From Ciceribacter sichuanensis (lineage in GTDB: Bacteria > Pseudomonadota > Alphaproteobacteria > Rhizobiales > Rhizobiaceae): a stretch of 64,000 nucleotides of DNA. The stretch covers positions 69,501-133,500 of the forward strand of contig NZ_JAMXLX010000008.1 of assembly GCF_024055605.1 (NCBI RefSeq). The letters run 5' to 3'. A model generated the notes under the pieces. It saw only the letters and a program-made list of their open reading frames with translations. It had not been told where the DNA came from and ran no database searches. This document shows positions 24,890 through 34,200 of this stretch, one piece after another (positions within the stretch are counted from its first letter, which is position 1; the number at the start of each line of letters is the position of its first letter). Made by a program: the position numbers and the translations under genes.

Positions 24890-26394
24890 GCCGGATCTCC
24901 AAGTCCGAGTTCGTGCCAGATGGCATCGACCTTCGCCCCGACCTCGGGCGTCATCTTCAGGACTCGGCCCCACTCCCGGTCGGTCTCCGGACCGATCTTG
25001 ACAGTCGCGTCGAGACCGAGTTTCGCGCCAAGACCATGCTTCGGCGAGGCAAAGTCGAGATAATCAATCGGCGTGTCGTTGATCAGCACGGTATCCCTGC
25101 CCGCATCGAAGCGGGTGGAGAGCGCCCAGACAACATCGTCCCAGTTTCGCACATCGACATCGGGATCGACGGCGATGATGAGCTTCGTATAGCTGAATTG
25201 CGGCAGCATGGACCAAAGCCCCATCATCACCCGCCTCGCCTGCCCCGGATACCGCTTGTCGATCGACACCACCATCGCGCGATAGGAACAGGCTTCCGGC
25301 GGCAACCAGAGGTCGGAGATTTCGGGAAACTGCTTCTTCACCAGCGGGATGAAGAGCTCGGTCATAGCCTCGCCGAGCTTCGAAGGCTCGTCCGGCGGAC
25401 GGCCGGTATAGGTCGAGAGGTAGAAGGGGTTCTCCCGCATGGTGATTGCCGAAAGCGTCATCACCGGAAAACGCTCGACGGAGTTGTAATAGCCGGTGTG
25501 ATCCCCGTAAGGCCCTTCCTCCGCCGTCTCGGTCATCGAAACGGTTCCCTCCAGCACGATCTCGGCATTGGCCGGAACGAGAAGCGCTTGGCTGACGGCT
25601 TTCGCCACCCGGCTGCGTCTTCTCTTCAGGACGCCGGCAAAACCAAGCTCGCTCATGCCTTCCGGAAGCGGCATCACCGCTGAAAGAATGGTAGCGGGAT
25701 CGCTGCCGATTACCACGGCAACAGGCATGTCCCGCCCAAGCTTCTGCCACTGGCGATGGTGTTTCGCGCCGCCCCGATGGGCGAGCCAGCGCATGATGAG
25801 GCGGTCCCTGCCCAGCACCTGCATGCGGTAGATTCCGACGTTAACGTCATCGGGATCGTCGGGCGAACAGGTAATCACCAACGGCCAGCTGACGAGTGGC
25901 GCAGGTTCTCCCGGCCAGCACCACTGGATGGGCAACCGCCCAAGATCGAGATCATCGCCTTGCCAGACCACATCCTGGCAGGCCGCGCGCGAAACCCGGC
26001 GCACCCCGAGCGAAAGTGCTGAATGCACCAACGGCAGCTTGCCAAGCGCTTCCCGAAACGAGGCCGGCGGCCTTGGCTCCCGCAATTCCCCAAGAAGAGC
26101 GGCAAGGTCGCCGATCCGGCCGCTGGCCAGGCCGAAACCCCACTCAATGCGCTCGCGTGTCCCGAAAAGATTGGCAAGCAGCGGCACGGGCACCACCTCG
26201 CCCGCAGCATTCACCGGCTTTTCGAAGAGCAGCGCCGGCCCATCGTCTGCCAGCACGCGGCGATGGATTTCCGTGACTTCATGCACCAGCGAGACAGGAC
26301 GGGAAATCCGCTTGAGCCGCCCGGTTCGCTCAAGCTCGGCGGCGAAATGCTGGAGGCTGTCATAGCGGCGGGGCGGAGAGGGAGGGCTTGTCAT
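24886..26394 (-). CDS. ubiD: UbiD family decarboxylase
   Basis: 502 residues, standard UbiD length. It is a prenyl-FMN-dependent, reversible decarboxylase; in ubiquinone synthesis it removes the carboxyl group of 3-octaprenyl-4-hydroxybenzoate. The E-x-P motif region (LEGTVSMTETAEEGPYGDHTGYY, shown in part) carries the catalytic acids and R/E network. Adjacent ubiX and divergent ubiTUV support the ubiquinone role over other UbiD substrates. The ATG at 26394 lacks a ribosome site; an in-frame TTG lies upstream, within the regulatory box. The box centre is 41.5 bases from the ATG, which suggests a leaderless message. Confidence 0.93.
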   Translation of the reverse strand: MTSPPSPPRRYDSLQHFAAELERTGRLKRISRPVSLVHEVTEIHRRVLADDGPALLFEKPVNAAGEVVPVPLLANLFGTRERIEWGFGLASGRIGDLAALLGELREPRPPASFREALGKLPLVHSALSLGVRRVSRAACQDVVWQGDDLDLGRLPIQWCWPGEPAPLVSWPLVITCSPDDPDDVNVGIYRMQVLGRDRLIMRWLAHRGGAKHHRQWQKLGRDMPVAVVIGSDPATILSAVMPLPEGMSELGFAGVLKRRRSRVAKAVSQALLVPANAEIVLEGTVSMTETAEEGPYGDHTGYYNSVERFPVMTLSAITMRENPFYLSTYTGRPPDEPSKLGEAMTELFIPLVKKQFPEISDLWLPPEACSYRAMVVSIDKRYPGQARRVMMGLWSMLPQFSYTKLIIAVDPDVDVRNWDDVVWALSTRFDAGRDTVLINDTPIDYLDFASPKHGLGAKLGLDATVKIGPETDREWGRVLKMTPEVGAKVDAIWHELGLGDPA

Positions 26395-26427
26395 GTCAAA
26401 TGTGTGGCCCGGCAAAATCTCCCCGTC

Positions 26428-26443
26428 TTTGCGATAGCTCAAA
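26428..26443. promoter_or_regulatory. FNR/NnrR-type box between ubiD and ubiT
   Basis: TTTGCGATAGCTCAAA contains TTG-N8-CAA in a 111-base divergent gap. Rightward, -41.5 gives a start near 26477 and a 29-base ubiT leader; leftward it falls on the first base of the ubiD ATG. One site may therefore drive both arms of anaerobic ubiquinone synthesis. Confidence 0.7.
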
Positions 26444-26505
26444 CCCGTTGCCCGTCGCTACGGCTAGCTTGCGATCCGATAGCTGTCCCCGAGAGACCGA
26501 GGCCC

Positions 26506-27012
26506 ATGAAATTTCCTGCAACGCTCGCAATGCCGCTCGACCTCATGCCGCTTCCGGCGATCGATCGAGCGACCGGGATGCTGTTCAGACGGATGCTGAA
26601 GGAGCATCCGAAGCTGTTCGAGCGGCTGGGAGAGCACAAGGCGAAGCGCTTCGCCTTTCTGCCCGCCGACCTGCCGCTCGCCTTCATCGTCGATCCGGGA
26701 GCACCCGCCATCAAGGTGCAGCGCAAGTCCTCGGTCACTGAGGCCGATGCATCGGTGGAAGGTCCGCTCTTCCTGCTGCTCGCCTTGCTTGAAGGACGCT
26801 GCGATGCCGATGCGCTGTTCTTTTCCCGCGATCTCGTCGTTACCGGCGACATGGAAGCCATGCTCGCCATGCGCAATGCGCTCGACGACTGCAACATAGA
26901 CCTGCCCCGCGATCTCTCCGCCCTGGCCGGGCCTTTCGGACCGATCTTCAGCCGCGTTGCCAGCGAAATCCGCCGCCGGGCGCTCACCGGGGAGAACACC
27001 GCATGGAACTGA
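26506..27012 (+). CDS. ubiT: UbiT, SCP2-domain lipid carrier for anaerobic ubiquinone synthesis
   Basis: 168 residues with an SCP2 sterol-carrier domain (about 30-140). UbiT works with UbiU and UbiV in oxygen-independent ubiquinone synthesis, probably presenting the hydrophobic intermediates. It is the first gene of ubiTUV, overlapping ubiU by ten bases. The open frame extends far upstream over ubiD on the other strand; the ATG at 26506 is chosen because it follows a purine-rich GAGAGACCGAG stretch and gives the normal UbiT length. Confidence 0.9.
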   Translation: MKFPATLAMPLDLMPLPAIDRATGMLFRRMLKEHPKLFERLGEHKAKRFAFLPADLPLAFIVDPGAPAIKVQRKSSVTEADASVEGPLFLLLALLEGRCDADALFFSRDLVVTGDMEAMLAMRNALDDCNIDLPRDLSALAGPFGPIFSRVASEIRRRALTGENTAWN

Positions 27013-27980
27013 TCTGCCCCGCCGGCACGCCCGCCGCCTTCCGCGAAGCCGTCGATGCCGGCGCCGATGCCGTCTATTGCGGCTTTCGCGACGAAACCAA
27101 CGCACGCAACTTCCCGGGCCTCAATTTCAGCCGCGAGGAACTGCGTGAAGCAATCGCTTACGCCCGAAAACGCGGCACCCAGACCTTTGTCGCCCTCAAC
27201 ACCTTCATGCGCGCCGGCGACGAGCAAATCTGGTACCGCGCCGCCGCCGATGCGGTCGCACTCGGTGCCGATGCCCTGATCCTCGCCGATTTCGGCCTCA
27301 TGGCCCATGTCGCGGAGCGTTACCCGGAACAACGGCTACATGTCTCCGTGCAGGCTTCCGCATCGAATGCCGATGCCATCAATTTCCTGATCGACGCCTT
27401 CAACGCCAAACGGGTGGTCCTGCCCAGAACGCTGACGATCGGCGACATCGCCCGCATCGCCAGACAGATCCGTTGCGAAATCGAGGTCTTCGTCTTCGGC
27501 GGCCTCTGCGTCATGGCGGAGGGCCGCTGTTCGCTGTCCTCCTATGCGACGGGAAAGTCGCCGAACATGAACGGTGTCTGTTCCCCCGCAAGCCATGTTC
27601 ACTATCGCAACGAAGGCGACGATCTCGTCTCCGAACTCGGCGAATACACCATCAACCGTTTCCCGCGCGGAGAGGCAGCCGGCTATCCCACCCTCTGCAA
27701 GGGACGCTTCGACATTGCCGAAACCCATGCCTATGCATTCGAGGATCCTGTCTCGCTGGATGTCATGGGCGAGATCGAAGCCCTGAAGGCGGCCGGCGTC
27801 AGCGCGCTCAAGATCGAGGGACGTCAGCGCGGCAAGGCCTATGTCGCGGAAGTCGTCTCGACCCTCAAAAAAGCGCTGGCCGCCGAACCGGCAAGCCGGA
27901 CCGCGCTGCTTTCCCGCCTCAGCACCCTGAGCGAAGGTCAGAAGACCACGTCGGGGGCCTACGAAAAGCGCTGGAGATGA
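27003..27980 (+). CDS. ubiU: UbiU, Fe-S protein of the U32 family (oxygen-independent ubiquinone hydroxylation)
   Basis: 325 residues. The U32 'peptidase' fold has the four cysteines that hold the 4Fe-4S cluster of E. coli UbiU, C169, C176, C193 and C232, at identical numbers. With UbiV it carries out oxygen-independent ring hydroxylation, using prephenate as the hydroxyl donor in E. coli. It overlaps ubiT upstream and shares ATGA with ubiV downstream, indicating tight coupling. Confidence 0.96.
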   Translation: MELICPAGTPAAFREAVDAGADAVYCGFRDETNARNFPGLNFSREELREAIAYARKRGTQTFVALNTFMRAGDEQIWYRAAADAVALGADALILADFGLMAHVAERYPEQRLHVSVQASASNADAINFLIDAFNAKRVVLPRTLTIGDIARIARQIRCEIEVFVFGGLCVMAEGRCSLSSYATGKSPNMNGVCSPASHVHYRNEGDDLVSELGEYTINRFPRGEAAGYPTLCKGRFDIAETHAYAFEDPVSLDVMGEIEALKAAGVSALKIEGRQRGKAYVAEVVSTLKKALAAEPASRTALLSRLSTLSEGQKTTSGAYEKRWR

Positions 27981-28921
27981 CCATGCCCCATCCGACCCCC
28001 TCGCTGACAATGGGTCCCGTCTACTATCTCTGGGACGGCCCGAAGTGGCGCGATTTTCACTTCCGCATCGCCGACGAAGCACCCTTCGACCGCATCGTAA
28101 TCGGCGAAACCGTCTGTTCCAAGCGCCAGCACTTCATCGAACCCCATCTCGCCGATGTCATCGAACGGCTGGAAGCCGCGGGAAAGACCGTCGTACTCTC
28201 GACGCTCGCGCTGGTGACGCTGGAACGCGAAAGCCGCCATGTCCGCGACATGATCGCCAACAGCGAGCATCCGGTTGAAGCGAATGATCTTTCCGCGCTC
28301 GGCCTGCTGAATGGCAAGCCCCATTCGATAGGTCCGCTGGTCAACGTCTACAACGCGGCGACGGCGAGACTTCTGGGCGGACGCGGCGCAACGAGCATCT
28401 GTCTGCCGCCGGAACTACCTTTCTCCTCGGTGAAAGCAATCGCGGAACAAACACCCGATATCGCGCTGGAAGTCTTTGCCTTCGGCCGCATGCCGCTTGC
28501 GATTTCGGCGCGTTGCGCCCATGCCCGCGCAAAGGGCCATATCAAGGATAACTGCCAGTTCGTCTGCGGTGATGATCCCGACGGTCTGCCGGTGAAAACC
28601 CTCGACCGCCAATCCTTTCTGGTGCTCAACGGCGTCCAGACCGTTTCCCACACCTGTCAGGCGCTGCTCGGCGAGCTGGCCGACTTGACGGCTGTCGGGA
28701 TTTCCGGCTTCCGCCTCTCGCCACAGGATTGCGACATGGTAGCCGTCGCAAGTCTTTACCGGTCGGTTCTCGACGGCAACATGGAGCCTGCCGAAGCGAT
28801 CGAGAGACTGCGCGCGATTTATCCATCGGCCCCACTCTCCAACGGCTTCCATCATGCCCACGAAGGTGCGGCATGGGTTGCCCGCGCAAGGGATACGGCC
28901 CACAGCGCCGCAGGGGCCTGA
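27977..28921 (+). CDS. ubiV: UbiV, Fe-S protein of the U32 family
   Basis: 314 residues counted from the ATG at 27977, which overlaps the ubiU stop; an ATG two codons later is an alternative. Cluster cysteines C47, C180, C193 and C197 match those of E. coli UbiV in pattern (first one shifted by the longer N-terminus). It forms a heterodimer with UbiU in anaerobic ubiquinone hydroxylation. The neighbouring denitrification genes need ubiquinol for the bc1 complex, which explains the location. Confidence 0.95.
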   Translation: MTMPHPTPSLTMGPVYYLWDGPKWRDFHFRIADEAPFDRIVIGETVCSKRQHFIEPHLADVIERLEAAGKTVVLSTLALVTLERESRHVRDMIANSEHPVEANDLSALGLLNGKPHSIGPLVNVYNAATARLLGGRGATSICLPPELPFSSVKAIAEQTPDIALEVFAFGRMPLAISARCAHARAKGHIKDNCQFVCGDDPDGLPVKTLDRQSFLVLNGVQTVSHTCQALLGELADLTAVGISGFRLSPQDCDMVAVASLYRSVLDGNMEPAEAIERLRAIYPSAPLSNGFHHAHEGAAWVARARDTAHSAAGA

Positions 28922-28951
28922 TCCGAAATTCCGCTTGCTTTCCGATTGGAA

Positions 28952-28981
28952 GAATTTAATCAACACTCATTGATTAAATTC
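28952..28981. promoter_or_regulatory. Palindromic operator upstream of the RND efflux operon
   Basis: Perfect 11-base arms, GAATTTAATCA and TGATTAAATTC, separated by 8 bases, in the gap between ubiV and the first adaptor gene. It is far more AT-rich than its surroundings. TetR-family efflux repressors usually bind such sites upstream of the pump they control, and a TetR gene ends this operon; the link is inferred. Confidence 0.6.
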
Positions 28982-29043
28982 AACTTGCGCGGCCCCACAA
29001 AAAGGGGCTGCATTCCAATACCGTCAACCGGAGCAGGAAACGG

Positions 29044-30195
29044 ATGCTACCTTTCCCTCGTCGGCGCGCGCCAGCGCATCCGTGGTCCAGACAGCAGACA
29101 TCGATCGGCTGGCGGCATTGGCCGGCGCTCGTGGCGCTGGCGATACCGCTGGCGCTCTCCGGCTGCGGCGACGAAAAGGGCGAGACACCCCGCGCGGAAA
29201 CCTTCGTACGCACGATCGTTGCGGAAAAGGCCCCCTATGCGCGCACCATCACGCTGACGGGTGAAATCAGCGCGCGCACGGTGAGCGACCTTTCCTTCCG
29301 GGTTTCCGGCCGCATCATCGAGCGTAATGCCGATGTCGGAAGCCAGGTGAAAGCCGGTGACGTGCTGGCGCGGCTCGATGCCGAGGAACAGCAGGCCGAC
29401 CTTGCTTCGGCGGAAGCAACGGTCCGTTCTGCGGAATCGCTGGTCGACCAGCGTCAGGCAACGCTGCGCCGCCAGCAGGAACTGCTGACCAAGGGTTTCA
29501 CCACCCGCAGCGACTTCGATGCGGCTAACGCTGCCTATAACAGCGCGGTCAACTCCGCCGAGGGTGCTCGCGCCGCTCTAGCCAACGCCAGGGAAGCGCT
29601 CGGTTACACGCTCCTGAAGGCCGAGGCCGATGGCGTCATCGTCGAGCGCAAGGCGGAAATCGGGCAATTGACGCAAGCGGCGCAGACGGTTTTCCGTCTT
29701 GCCCATAACGGCCAGCGGGACGCGATCTTCCGCTTCTATGAAACGCCCTTCATCAACGCCGGCGCGCGTGTCTCCGACGAGATGAATATTGCGCTGGTCA
29801 ACGATCCCAAGGTAACGGCCATCGGCAAGATCCGCGAGATCTCGCCGACCGTCGATCCATCGACCGGCACCGTGCGGGTGAAGGTCGGCCTTGCAGACAC
29901 GCCCGAAGCGATGACCCTCGGCTCCGCCGTTACCGGCACGGGTACGCTGCAGCAGGTCGAGATCATCACGCTTCCGTGGACGGCACTTGCGACAGAGGCC
30001 GGGGAGCCCGCCGTCTGGGTGCTCGATCCGAAGACCAATACCGTCGAGCGGCGCAGGATCCATATCTTCCTTTATGAAAAGGGCCGGATACTCGTGTCCG
30101 ACGGACTGGAACCCGGCACGATCGTGGTCAGCGAGGGCACCAAGCTCCTGCGCAACGGGCAGACCGTCACCGTTCTTCCGGAGGTAACCCAATGA
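29044..30195 (+). CDS. RND efflux periplasmic adaptor lipoprotein (first of two)
   Basis: 383 residues of the HlyD/AcrA membrane-fusion family. A lipobox LSGC ends at C41 after a basic N-terminus, so it should be an inner-membrane lipoprotein. A barrel-sandwich (lipoyl-like) half near 80-110, a coiled-coil hairpin rich in Ala/Gln/Arg (about 115-195) and a beta-barrel domain (about 220-300) follow in order. AGGAAACGG precedes the ATG. It shares ATGA with the second adaptor and is first in the four-gene efflux operon. Confidence 0.9.
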   Translation: MLPFPRRRAPAHPWSRQQTSIGWRHWPALVALAIPLALSGCGDEKGETPRAETFVRTIVAEKAPYARTITLTGEISARTVSDLSFRVSGRIIERNADVGSQVKAGDVLARLDAEEQQADLASAEATVRSAESLVDQRQATLRRQQELLTKGFTTRSDFDAANAAYNSAVNSAEGARAALANAREALGYTLLKAEADGVIVERKAEIGQLTQAAQTVFRLAHNGQRDAIFRFYETPFINAGARVSDEMNIALVNDPKVTAIGKIREISPTVDPSTGTVRVKVGLADTPEAMTLGSAVTGTGTLQQVEIITLPWTALATEAGEPAVWVLDPKTNTVERRRIHIFLYEKGRILVSDGLEPGTIVVSEGTKLLRNGQTVTVLPEVTQ

Positions 30196-31274
30196 ACGGC
30201 TTCATCCGAAGAGCGGGCTGCCTGATGCTCGCAACGCTCGCGCTTTCAGCCTGCGACAGCAGCGAGGACGCCGACAAGACTACACAGCCGAGGCCGGTAC
30301 TGACGGCCGTTACAGAACTGAAACCTGCGCGCAGCGAAGAATATGCGGGAACGGTCGAACCGCAGATCAAGACGGACATCGGTTTCCGCATCATCGGCCG
30401 CCTCATTTCCCGCGATGTCGATGTCGGCGACACGGTTGCTCGCGGCGAACGCCTTGCTGCAATCGATCCGACGGCGCTGGAGCTTGCCGTTCGCTCGGCT
30501 TCCGCCGAGGTCGGAAGCGCGCTTGCCCAGCTCACCAACGCCCAGGCCGCTGCCGAGCGCCAGCGTGCGCTTCTGACGACACAGGCGTCCAGCCAGTCCA
30601 CGGTCGAAAGCGCCGATCAGGCCGCGATTGCAGCGGAAGCCACGGTAAGCCGTGCCCAGGCGGCACTGGCAAAGGCGGAGGAACAGCTTTCCTATGCCCA
30701 GGTCGAAGCGACCTTCGATGCCGTCGTGACGGCCACCGCTGCCGAAGTCGGACAGATTGTCGAACCCGGCGATGCCGTGGTGACGATCGCGCGGCCTGAT
30801 CTCAGGGACGCGGTCGTCGATATTCCCGTCGACAGCGGCCCCATCGCCATCGGAACGAAGTTCCGGATCGCATTGCAGATGGACCCGAGCGCCGTCGTTG
30901 CGGGCAGCGTGCGCGAAGTCGCTCCCGAGGCGGATGCGATCACGCGCACACTGCGCGTTCGCATCGCGCTCATCGACCCGCCGCCATCCTTCCGTCTCGG
31001 CACGACGGTTCGTGCCACGCTGGAGCGTAACGGCACCCCGGCGCTGACGCTTCCGGCCTCCGCCCTGCTCGAACAGGACGGCAAGGCCTATGTCTGGCTG
31101 ATCGACGAAAAGGACAGCATCGCGGTCAAGCAGGAGATCGGGGTTGCCCATCGTGAGGACGGGATCTTCACTGTTGCCACCGGCCTCCAGCCGGGCGCCC
31201 GCGTGGCGATTGCCGGCGTACACACGCTCGAGGACCGTCAGAAAGTCATTCTTCCGGAAGGAAACAAGCCATGA
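30192..31274 (+). CDS. RND efflux periplasmic adaptor lipoprotein (second of two)
   Basis: 360 residues, also HlyD/AcrA family, with a short lipobox signal LSAC ending at C21. It has the same domain order as the preceding adaptor but clear sequence divergence, so the pair is an old duplication or a functional heteromer. It overlaps the adaptor before it and the pump after it by four bases each (ATGA). Two adaptors with one RND pump is the arrangement of TriABC-like systems, where both are needed. Confidence 0.9.
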   Translation: MNGFIRRAGCLMLATLALSACDSSEDADKTTQPRPVLTAVTELKPARSEEYAGTVEPQIKTDIGFRIIGRLISRDVDVGDTVARGERLAAIDPTALELAVRSASAEVGSALAQLTNAQAAAERQRALLTTQASSQSTVESADQAAIAAEATVSRAQAALAKAEEQLSYAQVEATFDAVVTATAAEVGQIVEPGDAVVTIARPDLRDAVVDIPVDSGPIAIGTKFRIALQMDPSAVVAGSVREVAPEADAITRTLRVRIALIDPPPSFRLGTTVRATLERNGTPALTLPASALLEQDGKAYVWLIDEKDSIAVKQEIGVAHREDGIFTVATGLQPGARVAIAGVHTLEDRQKVILPEGNKP

Positions 31275-34200
31275 AGTCCTTCAACCTTTCGGATTGGGCC
31301 CTCAGGCATCGATCGCTTGTCTGGTACCTGATGATCATTTTCATGTTGGCCGGCGCGCTTTCCTTCGTGGAAATCGGTCGCGAGGAAGACCCCTCCTTCA
31401 CCATCAAGACCATGACGATCTCGGCCCAATGGCCGGGCGCTTCTGTTTCCGACACCACGAAGCAGGTGACGGAACGCATCGAACGCAAGCTCGAGGAACT
31501 CGACAGCCTCGACTACACCAAGTCGATCACCCGTCCTGGCTCCACCCTGATCTTCGTCGAGTTGAAGCCGACCACCAAGGCCCGCAACGTGGCGCAGATC
31601 TGGCAGAAGATCCGCAACATGATGGCCGACATCAAGGGGGAATTCCCCTCCGGTGTCGTCGGACCGCAGTTCAACGACGATTTCGGCGACGTCTTCGGCA
31701 ACATCTACGCCTTCACCGCCGACGGGCTGAGCGAGCGGCAACTGCGCGATTATGTCGAGGAAGCCAGAACCCGAATCCTCGCGGTCGACAATATCGGCAA
31801 GGTCGATCTCGTCGGTGCACGCGATGAAGTGATCTTCCTCGAATTCTCCACCCGCCAGCTCGCCTCTCTCGGCCTCGACCAGACGGCCGTGCTCTCAACC
31901 CTGCAGGCCCAGAATGCGACGGCGCCCTCCGGCGTCATCCAGTCCGGCCCCGAACGCATCAGCGTTCGCGTCGGCGGCCAGTTTTCCAGCGAGGAAAGCC
32001 TGAGGGAGGTCAATCTCCGCGTCAACGACCGCTTCTTCCGCCTGAGCGACATCGCCACCATCCGCCGCGGCTATACCGATCCGCCGAGCGATCTCTTCCG
32101 CTTCAACGGCCAGCCGGCCATCGGGCTTGCGATCGGTATGAAACAGGGCGCCAACCTTCTCGAATTCGGCAAGGCGCTGAAGGCGGAGATGCACGACATC
32201 GAGTCGAAGCTTCCTGTCGGCGTCGGCGTGCATCTCGTCTCCGACCAGCCCCAGGTGGTGGAGGAAGCGGTTTCCGGCTTCACCCAGGCCCTGTTCGAAG
32301 CGGTCGTGATCGTTCTGGTGGTCAGCTTCGTATCGCTCGGCCTGCGCGCCGGTTTCGTGGTGGCGCTCTCGATCCCGCTGACGCTGGCGATCACTTTCCT
32401 CGTCATGTCGCTGCTCGAAATCTCGCTGCAACGCATTTCGCTCGGCGCGCTCATCATCGCCCTTGGCCTCTTGGTGGATGACGCGATGATCGCCGTTGAG
32501 ATGATGGTGGCGCGCCTCGAACTTGGCGATCCCATGAAGAAGGCGGCAACCTATGTCTACACATCGACCGCCTTTCCGATGCTGACCGGCACCCTCGTCA
32601 CCGTCGCTGGCTTCATCCCGATCGGGTTGAACAGCAGTGCGGCCGGCGAATTCACCTTCACCCTCTTCGTGGTGCTCGCCGTCTCGCTTCTCACCTCATG
32701 GATCGTGGCCGTTCTTTTCACGCCGCTGCTCGGCGCAACCATCCTGTCGGAAAAGCTGAAGAAGCACGAACACAAGAAGAGCCGCGCCGGCCGCATATTC
32801 GAAAACTTCCTGCATCTGACCATGCGCTGGCGCTATGCGACGATCGCCACCACCATCGCCGTCTTCGGGCTGTCGATCTATGGCATGCAATTCGTCCAGC
32901 AGCAGTTCTTTCCGTCCTCCGACCGCGTGGAACTCATCGTCGACTGGTCGCTGCCGCAGAACGTCTCGATTGCCGAAACCAACGCCGAGATCGAACGCTT
33001 CGAGAAGGAACAGCTTGCCGGCAATCCCGACGTGATCCGCTATTCGAGTTATGTCGGCCAGGGATCGGTCCGCTTCGTTCTGGCTTTCGACGTGCAGCCC
33101 CCGGATCCGGCCTTCGGCCAGACGATCATCATCACCAAGGATCTGGAAGCCCGCGACAGGCTCAAGCGCCAGTTTCAGGACTATCTCAAGAAGACCTTCC
33201 CGGCGACAGACGCTTATGTGAAGCTGCTCGACATCGGCCCGCCCGTCGGCCGACCCGTCCAGTACCGCATTTCCAGCGAGGACATCGAGACCCTGAAGCT
33301 GAAGGCGCAGGAACTGGCCGGCATCATGGCGCGCAACCCGCATGTCGGCGACGTGGTCTACGACTGGATGGAACCGGCTCGCGTGCTACGCGTCGATGTG
33401 CTTCAGGACAAGGCCCGCCTGCTCGGCGTCTCGTCCAAGGACATCGCGACAGTCCTCAACAGCGTCGTCGGCGGCACGACCGTCACCCAGATCAATGATG
33501 ACGTCTATCTCGTGAACGTGGTGGCCCGCGCCAATCCGCAGGAGCGCAGCTCGATCGACACGCTTGAAGACCTGCAGCTTACCGGCTCGAACGGAAACTC
33601 GGTGCCTCTCGCCGCAGTCGCCAACTTCCGCTACGAGACCGAACAGCCGGTCATCTGGCGGCGCGACCGCATACCGACGATCTCGGTAAAGGCCGGCGTT
33701 CTCGACGCGACCCAGCCGGCGACCGTGGTCGAACAATTGACGGGCGACGTCGATGAATTCCGCAAAACGCTACCGCCGGGCTTCACGCTCGAGATCGGCG
33801 GCACGGTGGAATCCAGCGCGGAAAGCCAGCAGCCGATTGCCGCCGTCGTGCCATACATGCTGCTGACCATGGCGACCATCCTGATGGTCCAGCTGCAGAG
33901 CTTTTCGCGGCTCTTCCTGGTGTTCTCCGTCGCGCCGCTCGCCCTGATCGGCGTCGTCGCGGCCCTTTTGCCCAGCGGCGCTCCGATGGGCTTCGTGGCA
34001 ATCCTCGGTGTACTCGCGCTAATCGGCATCCTGATCCGCAACTCGGTCATCCTGGTGGTGCAGATCGAGGAATTGCGAGCGGAGGGCAAGGCGCCATGGG
34101 AGGCGGTGGTTGAAGCGACCCAGCATCGAACGCGACCGATCCTGCTGACCGCCGCCGCCGCAAGTCTCGGCCTGATCCCGATTGCCCGCGAAGTGTTCTG

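Noticed and set aside
26023..26505. Upstream extension of ubiT over the ubiD gene
   Set aside because: Antisense to conserved ubiD sequence, and would make UbiT twice its normal length.
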